Position numbers and translations under genes: made by a program
Part shown: positions 33,606 through 41,151 of the stretch, piece after piece
Numbering within the stretch: the first letter of the stretch is position 1
Layout of the letters: every line of letters begins with the position of its first letter
From: Acidobacteriaceae bacterium
GTDB lineage: Bacteria > Acidobacteriota > Terriglobia > Terriglobales > Acidobacteriaceae
Length of the DNA stretch: 64,000 bases
Assembly: GCA_003170825.1 (NCBI GenBank)
Contig: PMYL01000007.1
Coordinates: 1-64,000, forward strand
Direction of reading: 5' to 3'
The notes under the pieces: generated by a model
Database searches by the model: none
Told to the model about the DNA's origin: nothing
Seen by the model: the letters and a program-made list of their open reading frames with translations, nothing else

Positions 33606-33939
33606 CCGGCTTCCTCGGTGGTCTCGTCCATAGATGTCGTGTGGGGGACGTGGGCCGGCTCGACCGGTCAAAACCGCCGAAACCGGGTGAAATCGGGCAA
33701 AAATCGGCAAAAATGGCACAAAATCCTAAGATATTTGTGGAAATCGGGCTTTTCCCATTGACTTTGTCTGCCCGGAAGCCGCATTGTAACCATCGAAGGG
33801 TTCTGCAGAACCCGCATGGATACAGGGGTTTCATGCAAGCGTTGTCCCGGTCGCATTCCCTCCATGCGGTACGCATTTCGCGGCGGAAGCCCCGGCAGCA
33901 CCGGCAGCCCCAAGGGCTCGCCCAAAAGGAGAACAGCAC
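33606..33939. other. Upstream region of the HU gene with A-rich repeats
   Basis: About 330 bases without a gene. From 33663 to 33760 short repeats of the form AAA(A)TCGG(G/C) and AAACCG(G/C) recur, giving an A-tract-rich, probably bent segment. A perfect 16-base palindrome lies at 33798-33813. TTGACT occurs at 33758-33763, but no -10 box is well placed. The region probably holds the HU promoter and its control sites. Confidence 0.5.
33798..33813. promoter_or_regulatory. Perfect 16-base palindrome upstream of the HU gene
   Basis: GGGTTCTGCAGAACCC is fully self-complementary and lies 126 bases before the HU start codon. It could be an operator for a dimeric regulator or part of the mRNA leader. 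Confidence 0.5.
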
Positions 33940-34236
33940 ATGGCAACTGGACTGACCAAAACCGCCCTGACGCGGCTACTGGCCGAGAAGCTGGAACTGA
34001 CCAACAAGCAAGTTGCGGCCTTCCTGGATCTTCTGGCGGATACCGCCATCAAGGAAACCAAGAAGAACGGCGTCTTCGTGATCCCCGGCATTGGCCGCCT
34101 CGTGAAGGCAGAGCGCAAGGCCCGCATTGGCCGCAACCCCCAGACCGGCGCGGCCATCAAGATCAAGGCCAAGACGGTGGTCAAGTTCCGCGTGGCCAAG
34201 GCCGCCAAGGACGTGATCGCCCCGGTTAAGAAGTAA
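33940..34236 (+). CDS. HU/IHF-family nucleoid protein
   Basis: The product is 98 residues and binds and bends DNA. The HU fold is complete: LTKTALTRLLAEKLELTNKQVAAFLDLL, VFVIPGIGRLVKAERKARIGRNPQTGAAIKIKAK spans the DNA-binding arms (shown by the GRNPQTG tip), then VKFRVAKAAKDVI. The Pro at the arm tip is conserved. AAAGGAG lies 9 bases before the ATG. A strong terminator follows, so it is monocistronic. Confidence 0.95.
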   Translation: MATGLTKTALTRLLAEKLELTNKQVAAFLDLLADTAIKETKKNGVFVIPGIGRLVKAERKARIGRNPQTGAAIKIKAKTVVKFRVAKAAKDVIAPVKK

Positions 34237-34253
34237 TTTCCCGGACTGCGGAC

Positions 34254-34287
34254 AAGAGGGGAGGAGCCCACGGCTCTTCCCCTTTGT
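34254..34287 (+). terminator. Intrinsic terminator of the HU gene
   Basis: AAGAGGGGAGGAGCC (34254-34268) and GGCTCTTCCCCTTT (34272-34285) form a long stem with a 3-base loop, followed by TGTTCTTG. It lies 18 bases after the HU stop. Confidence 0.75.
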
Positions 34288-34493
34288 TCTTGTCCAACTC
34301 ACGGGCCATTGCGCCTCGAAGTGTTTCGAGCGCCTTACTCCGCCGGAGCGGCTTCCTGCCGTGCGCCCGGCATCAGCACCCGCGCCACCAGCGAGATGAC
34401 GGAATAGAGTAACTTGCGCCCTGGCGCGGCGGGAGTAGAATTCTCTGCTGTCAGCGGCTTTGAGGCAGACCCTTTGCAAGTGAGGAGATGGCA

Positions 34494-34698
34494 ATGAAGA
34501 AAGTCCTTGGTTCAATCATCCTTCCGGCCATTCTCTTGTTGAGCCGGCGGCGGCCGGGTAGATATAGTGAAGCTGCTGCTGGACCGAGGCGCCCACATCG
34601 ACGCCAAAAGCAACGACGGGACCACGGCGCTCAAGCTCGCGGTCGGCAACGGCAAGCCCGAGGTGGCGGCGCTGCTCAGGGAGAGAGGCGCGTACTGA
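34494..34698 (+). pseudogene. Remnant of an exported ankyrin-repeat gene
   Basis: An ATG at 34494 opens a signal peptide (MKKVLGSIILPAILLL). One frame further on, from about 34546, the sequence reads RVDIVKLLLDRGAHIDAKSN, then DGTTALKLAVGNGKPEVAAL and LRERGAY with a TGA at 34696-34698. That is about one and a half ankyrin repeats and the C terminus. The parts are in different frames, so a deletion has fused the two ends of a former repeat protein. Confidence 0.75.
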
Positions 34699-34751
34699 GG
34701 CCTCCCCACCGGTATCCGGACCGGGCTCTGCCTCTACACTAATTCCAGCTT

Positions 34752-36167
34752 ATGGCTGGCCCAGAGACGAATACCGACACCATTGCCGCCATCTCCACGC
34801 CACCGGGCCGCGGCGGCATCGGAATCGTGCGGCTGAGCGGACCCGAGGCTGCGTCGATCGCCGCGCAACTGGTGCGCCTGCGCCAGCCGCTGGAACACGC
34901 GCGGGCGCGGCTGGCCGATGTGCTGGATGTACTCGATGCGCCGGACTCGGGCGTCGATGCGGGCCACGACAGTCTCGCCCGCATCGACGAGGCGCTGGTC
35001 ACCTTTTTTGCCGCGCCCCACTCCTACACCGCCGAGGATCTGGTGGAGATTGCAGCGCACGGGTCGCCGGTGGTGCTGGAGCTACTGCTGCGCCGGGCAC
35101 TCGATCTGGGCGCGCGGCTGGCCGAGCCCGGCGAGTTTACCCAGCGCGCCTTTCTGGCCGGCCGGCTCGACCTCACCCAGGCCGAGGCCGTCCGCGACCT
35201 GATCGAGGCGCAGACGCTCACCCAGGCCCGCCAGGCGGCCAGCCAGATGGGCGGCGCTCTCAGCCGGCGCGTGGGGCCCGTCAAGCAATCTCTTGTCGAA
35301 CTGATCGCCCTGCTTGAGGCCGGCATCGACTTTGCCGAGGACGACGTGGACGTGACGCCCGAGGCCGAGATCGCGCGCCGCATTGGCGAGTTGACGCCGC
35401 CGCTCAGCGCGCTCGAAGCCTCCTTTGCCCGCGGGCGCATCGTGCATGACGGGCTGACGCTGGCCATCGTGGGCCGCCCCAACGCCGGCAAGAGTTCGCT
35501 CTTCAACTGCCTGGTGGAACGCGAACGGGCCATCGTGACGGCGACGCCCGGCACAACCCGCGACACGGTCACAGAGCGCATCTCTCTGGACGGCATTCCG
35601 CTGGAGCTGGTGGACACGGCCGGCCTGCGCGAGACCTTCGAGGAGGTCGAGCAGTTGGGCGTCGCCCGCAGCCGCGAGGCGCTGGCAGACGCCGCCCTGG
35701 TGCTGGTGGTGCTGGACGCCACCCAACCGCTCAACGACGAGGAGCGCCGTCTGCTGACTGCCGTTGAGGGGCGTCCCGCGCTGGTGGCCGTGAACAAGAG
35801 CGATCTGGCCGGGGAGGGCTCGGCGGCACAGGAGGTCGCCGGTGTTTTGGCTGGTGTCCCGGCGCTGGCAACTTCAGCGCTGACGGGCGAGGGCATAGCC
35901 GCGCTGCGCGAGCGGATTCTGGCCCTGGCCACCGGCGGAGCCGCCTCAGAACCGGGCATGTTGACCAGCCTGCGCCACCACCAGGCCATTGAAACCGCTC
36001 TGGCGGCCCTGGCCGATGCTGCCCAGGCCAACTCGACCGCCATCCCCCACGAGATGATCCTGCTGGACCTCTACCGCGCGCTCGGGGCCCTCGACTCGCT
36101 GACCGGCCAGACCACTTCCGACGACATTCTGAATTTGATTTTTTCTACGTTCTGCATCGGAAAGTGA
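34752..36167 (+). CDS. mnmE: tRNA modification GTPase MnmE
   Basis: MnmE with MnmG installs cmnm5 groups on wobble uridine. The product is 471 residues: the N-terminal folate-binding domain (TIAAISTPPGRGGIGIVRLSG, AEPGEFTQRAFLAGRLDL), the embedded G domain with G1 GRPNAGKSS (about 241-249), TPGTTRDTV, DTAGLRET and NKSD, and the C-terminal FCIGK with the essential Cys. TACACT lies 11 bases before the ATG. Its partner mnmG is not in the window. Confidence 0.97.
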   Translation: MAGPETNTDTIAAISTPPGRGGIGIVRLSGPEAASIAAQLVRLRQPLEHARARLADVLDVLDAPDSGVDAGHDSLARIDEALVTFFAAPHSYTAEDLVEIAAHGSPVVLELLLRRALDLGARLAEPGEFTQRAFLAGRLDLTQAEAVRDLIEAQTLTQARQAASQMGGALSRRVGPVKQSLVELIALLEAGIDFAEDDVDVTPEAEIARRIGELTPPLSALEASFARGRIVHDGLTLAIVGRPNAGKSSLFNCLVERERAIVTATPGTTRDTVTERISLDGIPLELVDTAGLRETFEEVEQLGVARSREALADAALVLVVLDATQPLNDEERRLLTAVEGRPALVAVNKSDLAGEGSAAQEVAGVLAGVPALATSALTGEGIAALRERILALATGGAASEPGMLTSLRHHQAIETALAALADAAQANSTAIPHEMILLDLYRALGALDSLTGQTTSDDILNLIFSTFCIGK

Positions 36168-36192
36168 TGAAGGAAGAGGGAGCGAAGCAGAA

Positions 36193-37293
36193 CTAGCCGT
36201 GCGCAGGCGCTGCCTTGCTGCCGGCGGCTTCCATCAGAATGCAGAAGGACTGGCCTTCGGTCGAGGTGCCGGGGCGGTCGAAATCGGGCGCGCCGCAAAC
36301 GCCTTGGACGTAACCGTAGGCGTCCATCTTCTCGCGGGCGGCGGCGCGCATTCTGTCCGCGTGGGCCCGGTAGCTCGCCGGAAGCCACGCTCCCGCGACG
36401 CCTTCATAGACTGCAAAGGCCAGCATCTGCGCCAGGTTGGTTTCGACGAAGGTCGAAGGTTGGTCCACCACGTCGTGAAACAGCCCGTCGGCCCGCTGGT
36501 GCTGGAGGCAGCCGTCCACGATCTCCCGGGCAAAGGCGGCAAGGCGCTCGCGGTCCTGGCGGCGCTCGCGGGGCAGGCTGCGGATGACGCGCGCCAGGCC
36601 TGCGGCGGCCCAGCCGTTGCCGCCGCCCCAGAAGTTCCCGTCCTTGAACTGCCGCTTGCCGTCGTCCCAGATGTGCGCGAGGAGTTTCTTTTCCGGGTTC
36701 CACAGCCGCTGCCTGAATCCCTCGATCTGGGCCAGCGCCTCATCGTAGAAGCCCATCGCCGCCAGAAAGGGCGGAGCGCCATTGAAGCCGTCCGACCACA
36801 TCTCGGGCGCGCCGAAGACGTGATAGAGGACGCCGTCAGCATTGCGCGGCGCCTTGACGCGGATCCAGTCGAGCAGCTCATCGACAGCCAGCCGGATCTG
36901 CGGGTCTTTGGTCCATTCGGCGGCCTTGGCGTAAGCTGCGCCACCCATCGCCGGGTCGGTCGTCCCGCCAGACAGCACCACGCCCAGCCGCCCGTCAGGC
37001 GTGCGCTGCACAATGGCCGCCTTGGTGAGAAGAATGACCCGCTCGCGGTCGTTGGCTTCGAGCAGCGCTTGCGCCAGGATGCCTTGCTCCCAGTCGCGGC
37101 GCTGCATGGCCACGGCCGCCGCTGTGGCCTTCTCGATGCGCCGCGCGCTTTCGGATCGCGGATTGCTCTTGGAATTCTCACTGGCCGGGCCGCGCACCGC
37201 CTGGGCCAGCGCGCCTGGAATGGGAGCCAGGGGAGCCGCAACCAGCGGAGCGCTGAGCACTGCCGCCGTACGAAGGAAGGAGCGCCGATTCAC
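36193..37293 (-). CDS. Exported glycoside hydrolase, GH88/GH105-like
   Basis: The product is 366 residues. An RRSFLRTAAV Tat-type signal peptide leads to the periplasm. The catalytic region is an alpha/alpha barrel: AMGGAAYAKAAEWTKDPQ, FGAPEMWSDGFNGAPPFLAAMG with the conserved Asp, LLAHIWDDGKRQF, and GNFWGGGNGWAAAGLARVI. These fit unsaturated rhamnogalacturonyl or glucuronyl hydrolases that add water to 4,5-unsaturated uronic acids. It is likely to degrade pectin- or gum-derived oligosaccharides. It converges on mnmE. Confidence 0.85.
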   Translation of the reverse strand: MNRRSFLRTAAVLSAPLVAAPLAPIPGALAQAVRGPASENSKSNPRSESARRIEKATAAAVAMQRRDWEQGILAQALLEANDRERVILLTKAAIVQRTPDGRLGVVLSGGTTDPAMGGAAYAKAAEWTKDPQIRLAVDELLDWIRVKAPRNADGVLYHVFGAPEMWSDGFNGAPPFLAAMGFYDEALAQIEGFRQRLWNPEKKLLAHIWDDGKRQFKDGNFWGGGNGWAAAGLARVIRSLPRERRQDRERLAAFAREIVDGCLQHQRADGLFHDVVDQPSTFVETNLAQMLAFAVYEGVAGAWLPASYRAHADRMRAAAREKMDAYGYVQGVCGAPDFDRPGTSTEGQSFCILMEAAGSKAAPAHG

Positions 37294-37355
37294 AGGAAAG
37301 CCTCACAGGGAGAGGGAGAGTTAGAAGAGTTTCGGAAGCTCCTATAGATGCCCCC

Positions 37356-38612
37356 TCAGCCGATCTCTTTGTCCCACCCCTCCAGCGTCTTCTTCAACTC
37401 GCCCATGAACCTGCCCGCGTCCGCGCCGTCGATGGTGCGATGATCGAACCCCAGGCAGAAGTGCTGCATCGACCGGATCGCAATCGTGTCGTTGCCCTCG
37501 GCGTCCGTCAGCACCACCGCCTCCTTCTTCAAGCCGCCAATGGCCAAAATGGCAGATTCAGGCTGGTTGATGATCGGCGTGCCGAACTCATCGCCGAAGA
37601 TCCCGGAGTTGGTCAGCGTAAAGGTCGACCCCGAAGCCTCCTCCGGCTTGAGCTTCTTCGTCCGCGCGCGCTCGGCTAGGTCGGCAATGGCCCGCGCCAG
37701 TCCAGGGAAGCTTTGCTCCTCCGCCTCCTTCACCACCGGTACAATCAGCCCCCACTCCAGCGCCACGGCAATCCCCAGATGGATGTGCTCGTGGTACCTG
37801 ATGGAGCCGTTTGACCCATCCGGCCCTTTCTCCATTGCCGCGTTCACAATCGGAAATTTCCTGAGCGTCTCCACCACCGCCTTGGCGATGAACGGCATGT
37901 ACGTAAGCTTCACGCCGTTTTTTTGTTCGAACCTGCCCTTTTCCCGCTCGCGCAGCCGTGCAATGCGCGTCATGTCTACCTTGTAGACGGTATGTACGTG
38001 CGGGCTGATCGCCAGGCTCTCCACCATGCGCTGCGCAATAATCGCGCGCATTCTACTCAGCGGCGCCAATTCCCCAGATAACTTTGGACCAGCAGCCGCG
38101 GCGCTGCCCGGTCCATGCTCGCTCAGGTGGCGCAGCACATCTTCTTTCGTAATGCGCCCGTCCGAGCCCGTGCCGGCTATCAGGCCGAGGTCGAGGTTGT
38201 TGTCTTTGGCAATCCGCCGCACCAGCGGCGAGGAGCGGAGCCGCTCGCCGGCGTTGACCGGACCTGCAAGAACTGCTGAAGCAGGAGCTGCGTTCGCCGC
38301 CGGCGCAGAAACCGCCGCTGGAGCCGGAGCTGCCTGGCCTGCCTTGGCTGTTTTGGCCGGCCCTGCAAACGGAGCCGCGCCGCCAATCACCGCGACCACC
38401 GTATTGACCCCGACGGTTGCTCCTTCAGCCACCTTGATCTCGCTTAAGATCCCGGCCACGGGCGAAGGAATCTCCGCGTCCACCTTGTCGGTCGAGATCT
38501 CAAACAGCGGCTCGTCCTTCTCCACCGTGTCGCCGGCCTTCTTGAGCCATTTGGTAATGGTGCCCTCAACGATCGACTCGCCCATCTGGGGCATAACCAC
38601 GTCGGTTGGCAT
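37356..38612 (-). CDS. 2-oxo acid dehydrogenase E2 (dihydrolipoamide acyltransferase)
   Basis: The product is about 418 residues from the ATG at 38612 (GAGAGGG upstream; the longer frame to 38816 runs through a hairpin). Domains: lipoyl domain with EISTDKVDAE (Lys about residue 43), an Ala/Pro linker, a peripheral subunit-binding domain (SPLVRRIAKDNNLDLGLI, DGRITKEDVLRHL), and the catalytic domain with the HRTIDGADAGRFM His/Asp pair. Sequence does not decide between acetyl-, succinyl- and branched-chain substrates. E1 and E3 are not adjacent. LipB immediately upstream provides its octanoyl precursor. Confidence 0.92.
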   Translation of the reverse strand: MPTDVVMPQMGESIVEGTITKWLKKAGDTVEKDEPLFEISTDKVDAEIPSPVAGILSEIKVAEGATVGVNTVVAVIGGAAPFAGPAKTAKAGQAAPAPAAVSAPAANAAPASAVLAGPVNAGERLRSSPLVRRIAKDNNLDLGLIAGTGSDGRITKEDVLRHLSEHGPGSAAAAGPKLSGELAPLSRMRAIIAQRMVESLAISPHVHTVYKVDMTRIARLREREKGRFEQKNGVKLTYMPFIAKAVVETLRKFPIVNAAMEKGPDGSNGSIRYHEHIHLGIAVALEWGLIVPVVKEAEEQSFPGLARAIADLAERARTKKLKPEEASGSTFTLTNSGIFGDEFGTPIINQPESAILAIGGLKKEAVVLTDAEGNDTIAIRSMQHFCLGFDHRTIDGADAGRFMGELKKTLEGWDKEIG

Positions 38613-38732
38613 GGATCCCTCTCTCCGCGATTCGGTACTCAATTGCGCGCCCGGTTCCAGCCGGATTATAAATCGCGGCACATACGCCAGCCGAACAGGA
38701 ACGAACGAGCAGAAGCCGCAAATTACAAACTG

Positions 38733-38777
38733 GGTTTCCCATCCTTGCGACGTTCTTTGGCGCAAGGGTGGGAAACC
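38733..38777. repeat. Palindromic repeat, CCCATCCTT family
   Basis: GGTTTCCCATCCTTGCG (38733-38749) pairs with CGCAAGGGTGGGAAACC (38761-38777) over 17 positions with one G-U pair and an 11-base loop. A related copy is at 23342-23376. It separates lipB from the E2 gene and may act as a terminator or mRNA stabiliser. Confidence 0.75.
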
Positions 38778-38787
38778 ACGAACCCAT

Positions 38788-39702
38788 TCAGCAGACCCGA
38801 GCCGGCCTCGCGGCATTGCCCCTCAGACGTTCAACCTCGGCTGGAACCTGCATCGGCGTGTCTTCAGCAGGAAACTCCGCAGCGGGCAGAGCAGCCTCCG
38901 CCTCAGCCCGCAGCGCCGCCAGGCTCTCCACCGCCAGCACCTGCTGGTCGAAAACCACCCCGAACTGCCGTGCTGCCTGGTGCGCCACAGCCTCCAGCCT
39001 AGGCAACTCCCCCGGCCGTGCAATTCCACAATCCAAAGCGAGCTCCCGCTCCAGGCTGGTTACCGCGTGGTCGGGAATCCCGCAAGGAACGATCAGCTCA
39101 AAGTCGCGCAGGTCGGTCGTCACGTTGAAGGCAAACCCGTGCGAAGTAATGCCCCGCGAAACGTGGATGCCGATCGCGCCGATCTTGCGCTCCGTTCCAG
39201 CAGAGGCGGCCTGGTACCTCACGGTCTCCTCGGTCGGGTTGCTGACCCCTGATCCCTGATCCCTGATCCCTGTACTCACTCCGCACCACACCCCGGTCAG
39301 CCCGGCAATCCGTCCCGCCCGCACCCCAAACCCGCCGCACAGCCGGATCAGCGCCTCTTCCATCAGCCGCACAAAGTCCACCGGCCCCATCCGTCCGCCG
39401 TTCGGGTTCCGCAGGCTGCGCAGGTCGAAGATCGGGTAACCCACCAACTGCCCCGGCCCGTGATAGGTCACATCGCCGCCGCGATTGATCTCGTGCAGCG
39501 TCACGCCACGCCGCGCCAGCAGCTCGTCCGACGCCAGCACATTGGCCCGGTCCGCATTCCGCCCCAGCGTCAGCACCGGCGGATGCTCCAGCAGCAGCAG
39601 CACGTTCTGGACGCGGCCCTCCGCGAGCAGCCCGGCAATCTCCGCCTGCAAGCTCAGCCCCTCGTCGTAGCCCACCCGCCCGAGATAGAGATACTGGATC
39701 AT
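38788..39702 (-). CDS. lipB: Octanoyltransferase
   Basis: LipB moves octanoate from ACP to lipoyl domains. The product is 304 residues, longer than the usual 210-250. Motifs: LLLEHPPVLTLGRN, INRGGDVTYHGPGQLVGYPI, the Lys of RKIGAIGIHVSRGITSHGFA and the catalytic Cys in ELIVPCGI. About 25 extra residues (around TGIRDQGSGVSNPTE) before the Lys are encoded across a heptanucleotide array at 39243-39270, and about 60 extra residues follow the catalytic domain. It lies upstream of the E2 gene on the same strand. Confidence 0.94.
   Translation of the reverse strand: MIQYLYLGRVGYDEGLSLQAEIAGLLAEGRVQNVLLLLEHPPVLTLGRNADRANVLASDELLARRGVTLHEINRGGDVTYHGPGQLVGYPIFDLRSLRNPNGGRMGPVDFVRLMEEALIRLCGGFGVRAGRIAGLTGVWCGVSTGIRDQGSGVSNPTEETVRYQAASAGTERKIGAIGIHVSRGITSHGFAFNVTTDLRDFELIVPCGIPDHAVTSLERELALDCGIARPGELPRLEAVAHQAARQFGVVFDQQVLAVESLAALRAEAEAALPAAEFPAEDTPMQVPAEVERLRGNAARPARVC
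39243..39270. repeat. Heptanucleotide tandem repeat (TGATCCC) inside lipB
   Basis: TGACCCC (39243-39249) is followed by three exact TGATCCC units to 39270. Seven bases is not a multiple of three, so gain or loss of one unit would shift the lipB frame before the catalytic Lys and Cys. Confidence 0.75.
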
Positions 39703-39779
39703 CGTTAGCTTGATTGTAGCGACAGGGTTGGGCTGGAAGTTGTTTTGGGGGTATCATAAAAGGGTAGTGGGAGGGTACC

Positions 39780-40088
39780 GTGGCTACACAGATTGCCCGC
39801 ATCGGCGGCGCAGCTACCGTGGAGATTCCGGAGGAGTTGCTGCGGCGGGCAAATCTCGCTGTCGGCGATCCTGTCGAGTGGACATTGACCTCGGCAGGAG
39901 GTCTCTCGCTGCGCACACCGAGCAGCGCAGATGAGTCTGCCGTGGAAGACAGCTACGAGGAATGGAAGCTGGCGGAGATTCAGGCGGGTTTGGCTGAGGC
40001 GGAGGCCGGAGAAACAGTTTCTCACGAGAAGGTTGTCAGTTGGCTGCGCAGTTGGGGCACCGGAAATGAGCTGCCGCCGCCGCTATGA
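39780..40088 (+). CDS. Antitoxin with AbrB/MazE-like N terminus
   Basis: The product is 102 residues with a GTG start at 39780 preceded by GGGAGGG. Residues 1-47 (ARIGGAATVEIPEELLRRANLAVGDPVEW) form a swapped-hairpin AbrB/MazE DNA-binding domain. Residues about 55-95 (WKLAEIQAGLAEAEAGETVSHEKVVSWL) resemble the toxin-binding tail of ParD/RHH-type antitoxins. It overlaps the toxin start by four bases. The combination looks chimeric. It probably represses its own operon. Confidence 0.82.
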   Translation: MATQIARIGGAATVEIPEELLRRANLAVGDPVEWTLTSAGGLSLRTPSSADESAVEDSYEEWKLAEIQAGLAEAEAGETVSHEKVVSWLRSWGTGNELPPPL

Positions 40089-40369
40089 AGATTCGGTGGA
40101 CCAAACGGGCCATTCGCAGCCTCGCTTCGATTCATTCCTATATCTCCAAAGACAGTCCCGCCGCAGCTGCGCGGGTTGCCGCAGCCATTGTGGATGCTAC
40201 CGATCAGCTTGAGCAATTCCCGCAGAGCGGGCGAACGGGAAGGATCGAAGGAACCCGCGAACTGGTTGTCCCCGGACTGCCGTACATCATCCCCTACCGC
40301 GTCGTAGGCGATTTGATCGTGATTCTCTCCGTCATTCATACCAGCCGCAAATGGCTGGAGAAGTTGTAG
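40085..40369 (+). CDS. RelE/ParE-superfamily toxin
   Basis: The product is 94 residues: KIRWTKRAIRSLASIHSYISKDSP, AAIVDATDQLEQFPQSGRTGR, ELVVPGLPYIIPYRV and VIHTSRKWL. This is the ParE pattern (R-A-x-x-D/S-L-x-x-I-x-x-Y-I, F-P-x-S-G-R, Y-x-I-x-Y-R-V). ParE toxins inhibit gyrase; RelE relatives cleave mRNA on the ribosome. The 4-base overlap with the antitoxin ensures coupled translation. Confidence 0.9.
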   Translation: MKIRWTKRAIRSLASIHSYISKDSPAAAARVAAAIVDATDQLEQFPQSGRTGRIEGTRELVVPGLPYIIPYRVVGDLIVILSVIHTSRKWLEKL

Positions 40370-40402
40370 ATTTATAGATGAGAGGAAAGTCGAAACTCCG
40401 CA

Positions 40403-40693
40403 ATGCGACCGTCTGAGGTATTGCCGCAGCATCGGGAGACGATTCGCCAGCTTGTGCTCCAGGCGGGCATGGCGAATCCGCGTGTCTTCGGCTCGGTGCT
40501 CCACGGCGACGACCAGGACGGCAGCGACCTCGACCTGCTGGTGGACCCGGCGCCCAAGACCAGTCTGCTGGATGTGGTTCGCTTGCAACGAATGATAGAG
40601 ACGCTCGTGGAGGTACGTGTGGACCTCCTGACACCGGGGGACTTGCCGCCAAAGTTCCGAGACCGGGTGGTTGCCGAGGCATTGCCGATATGA
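40403..40693 (+). CDS. MNT-type nucleotidyltransferase (MntA-like antitoxin)
   Basis: The product is 96 residues. NPRVFGSVLHGDDQDGSDLDLLVD carries the GSx10(S/D)D-x-D nucleotidyltransferase motif with both metal-binding Asp residues. A third acidic position is in VEVRVDLLTPGD. In characterised MntA-HepT pairs, MntA AMPylates a Tyr of the HEPN toxin to silence it. The gene overlaps the HEPN gene by four bases and follows the ParE-like toxin by 33 bases, placing two toxin-antitoxin modules side by side. Confidence 0.9.
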   Translation: MRPSEVLPQHRETIRQLVLQAGMANPRVFGSVLHGDDQDGSDLDLLVDPAPKTSLLDVVRLQRMIETLVEVRVDLLTPGDLPPKFRDRVVAEALPI

Positions 40694-41073
40694 CGTCTGA
40701 GATCGACAAGTCCGATTTGCGCGCGCCGGATTATTTTGGGCACATGCTACAAGCGTGCGACAGAATCCTGCAATACACCGCGGAGATGACGCGCGACCGG
40801 TTCATGGCGGATTCATTGGTCCAGGACGCGGTGCTTCGGAACGTAGAAATCCTTGGCGAAGCAACGAATAACCTTTTCCAATGCGTACCCCAGTTGGAAT
40901 CCACCTATCCAGACGTTCCTTGGATCGATATATACGGCATGCGGAACCGAATCGCACACGGCTACTTCTTCATCAACCACGAACTCGTATGGACGGTTGC
41001 GGTTGAGCAAATTCCAGAACTACGGCGCCAGATTTTTCAAATCCTTGAATCTTTGAATACCAAATCCAAGTAG
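40690..41073 (+). CDS. HEPN-domain ribonuclease toxin (HepT-like, DUF86)
   Basis: The product is 127 residues, an all-alpha HEPN protein: DYFGHMLQACDRILQYTAEM, FMADSLVQDAVLRNVEILGEA, and the catalytic R-x4-6-H with the modifiable Tyr in MRNRIAHGYFFINHELVW. HepT cleaves RNA (tRNA in some studied cases) unless AMPylated by its partner. It is co-translated with the MNT gene. rnpB begins about 75 bases downstream on the same strand. Confidence 0.92.
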   Translation: MTSEIDKSDLRAPDYFGHMLQACDRILQYTAEMTRDRFMADSLVQDAVLRNVEILGEATNNLFQCVPQLESTYPDVPWIDIYGMRNRIAHGYFFINHELVWTVAVEQIPELRRQIFQILESLNTKSK

Positions 41074-41132
41074 GACAGATTCTGGTGTGAACGGTCTCTA
41101 CGTGGAGAAATCCGAGAAAACCGCGATGCGAG

Positions 41133-41138
41133 TAAAAT
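41133..41138 (+). promoter_or_regulatory. Probable -10 box of rnpB
   Basis: TAAAAT lies about 7-14 bases before the first bases of the RNase P RNA, in an AT-rich stretch within a GC-rich region. No good -35 hexamer is visible. Confidence 0.45.
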
Positions 41139-41151
41139 AAACCCTGGCAGG

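Noticed and set aside
33758-33790. Promoter before the HU gene (TTGACT and TTGTAA)
   Set aside because: The hexamers are about 20-21 bases apart, too far for a reliable sigma-70 call.
34336-34420. Short minus-strand frame ending LLYSVISLVARVLMPGARQE
   Set aside because: It looks like the end of a membrane protein, but nothing upstream extends it and the match to any family is too weak to list.
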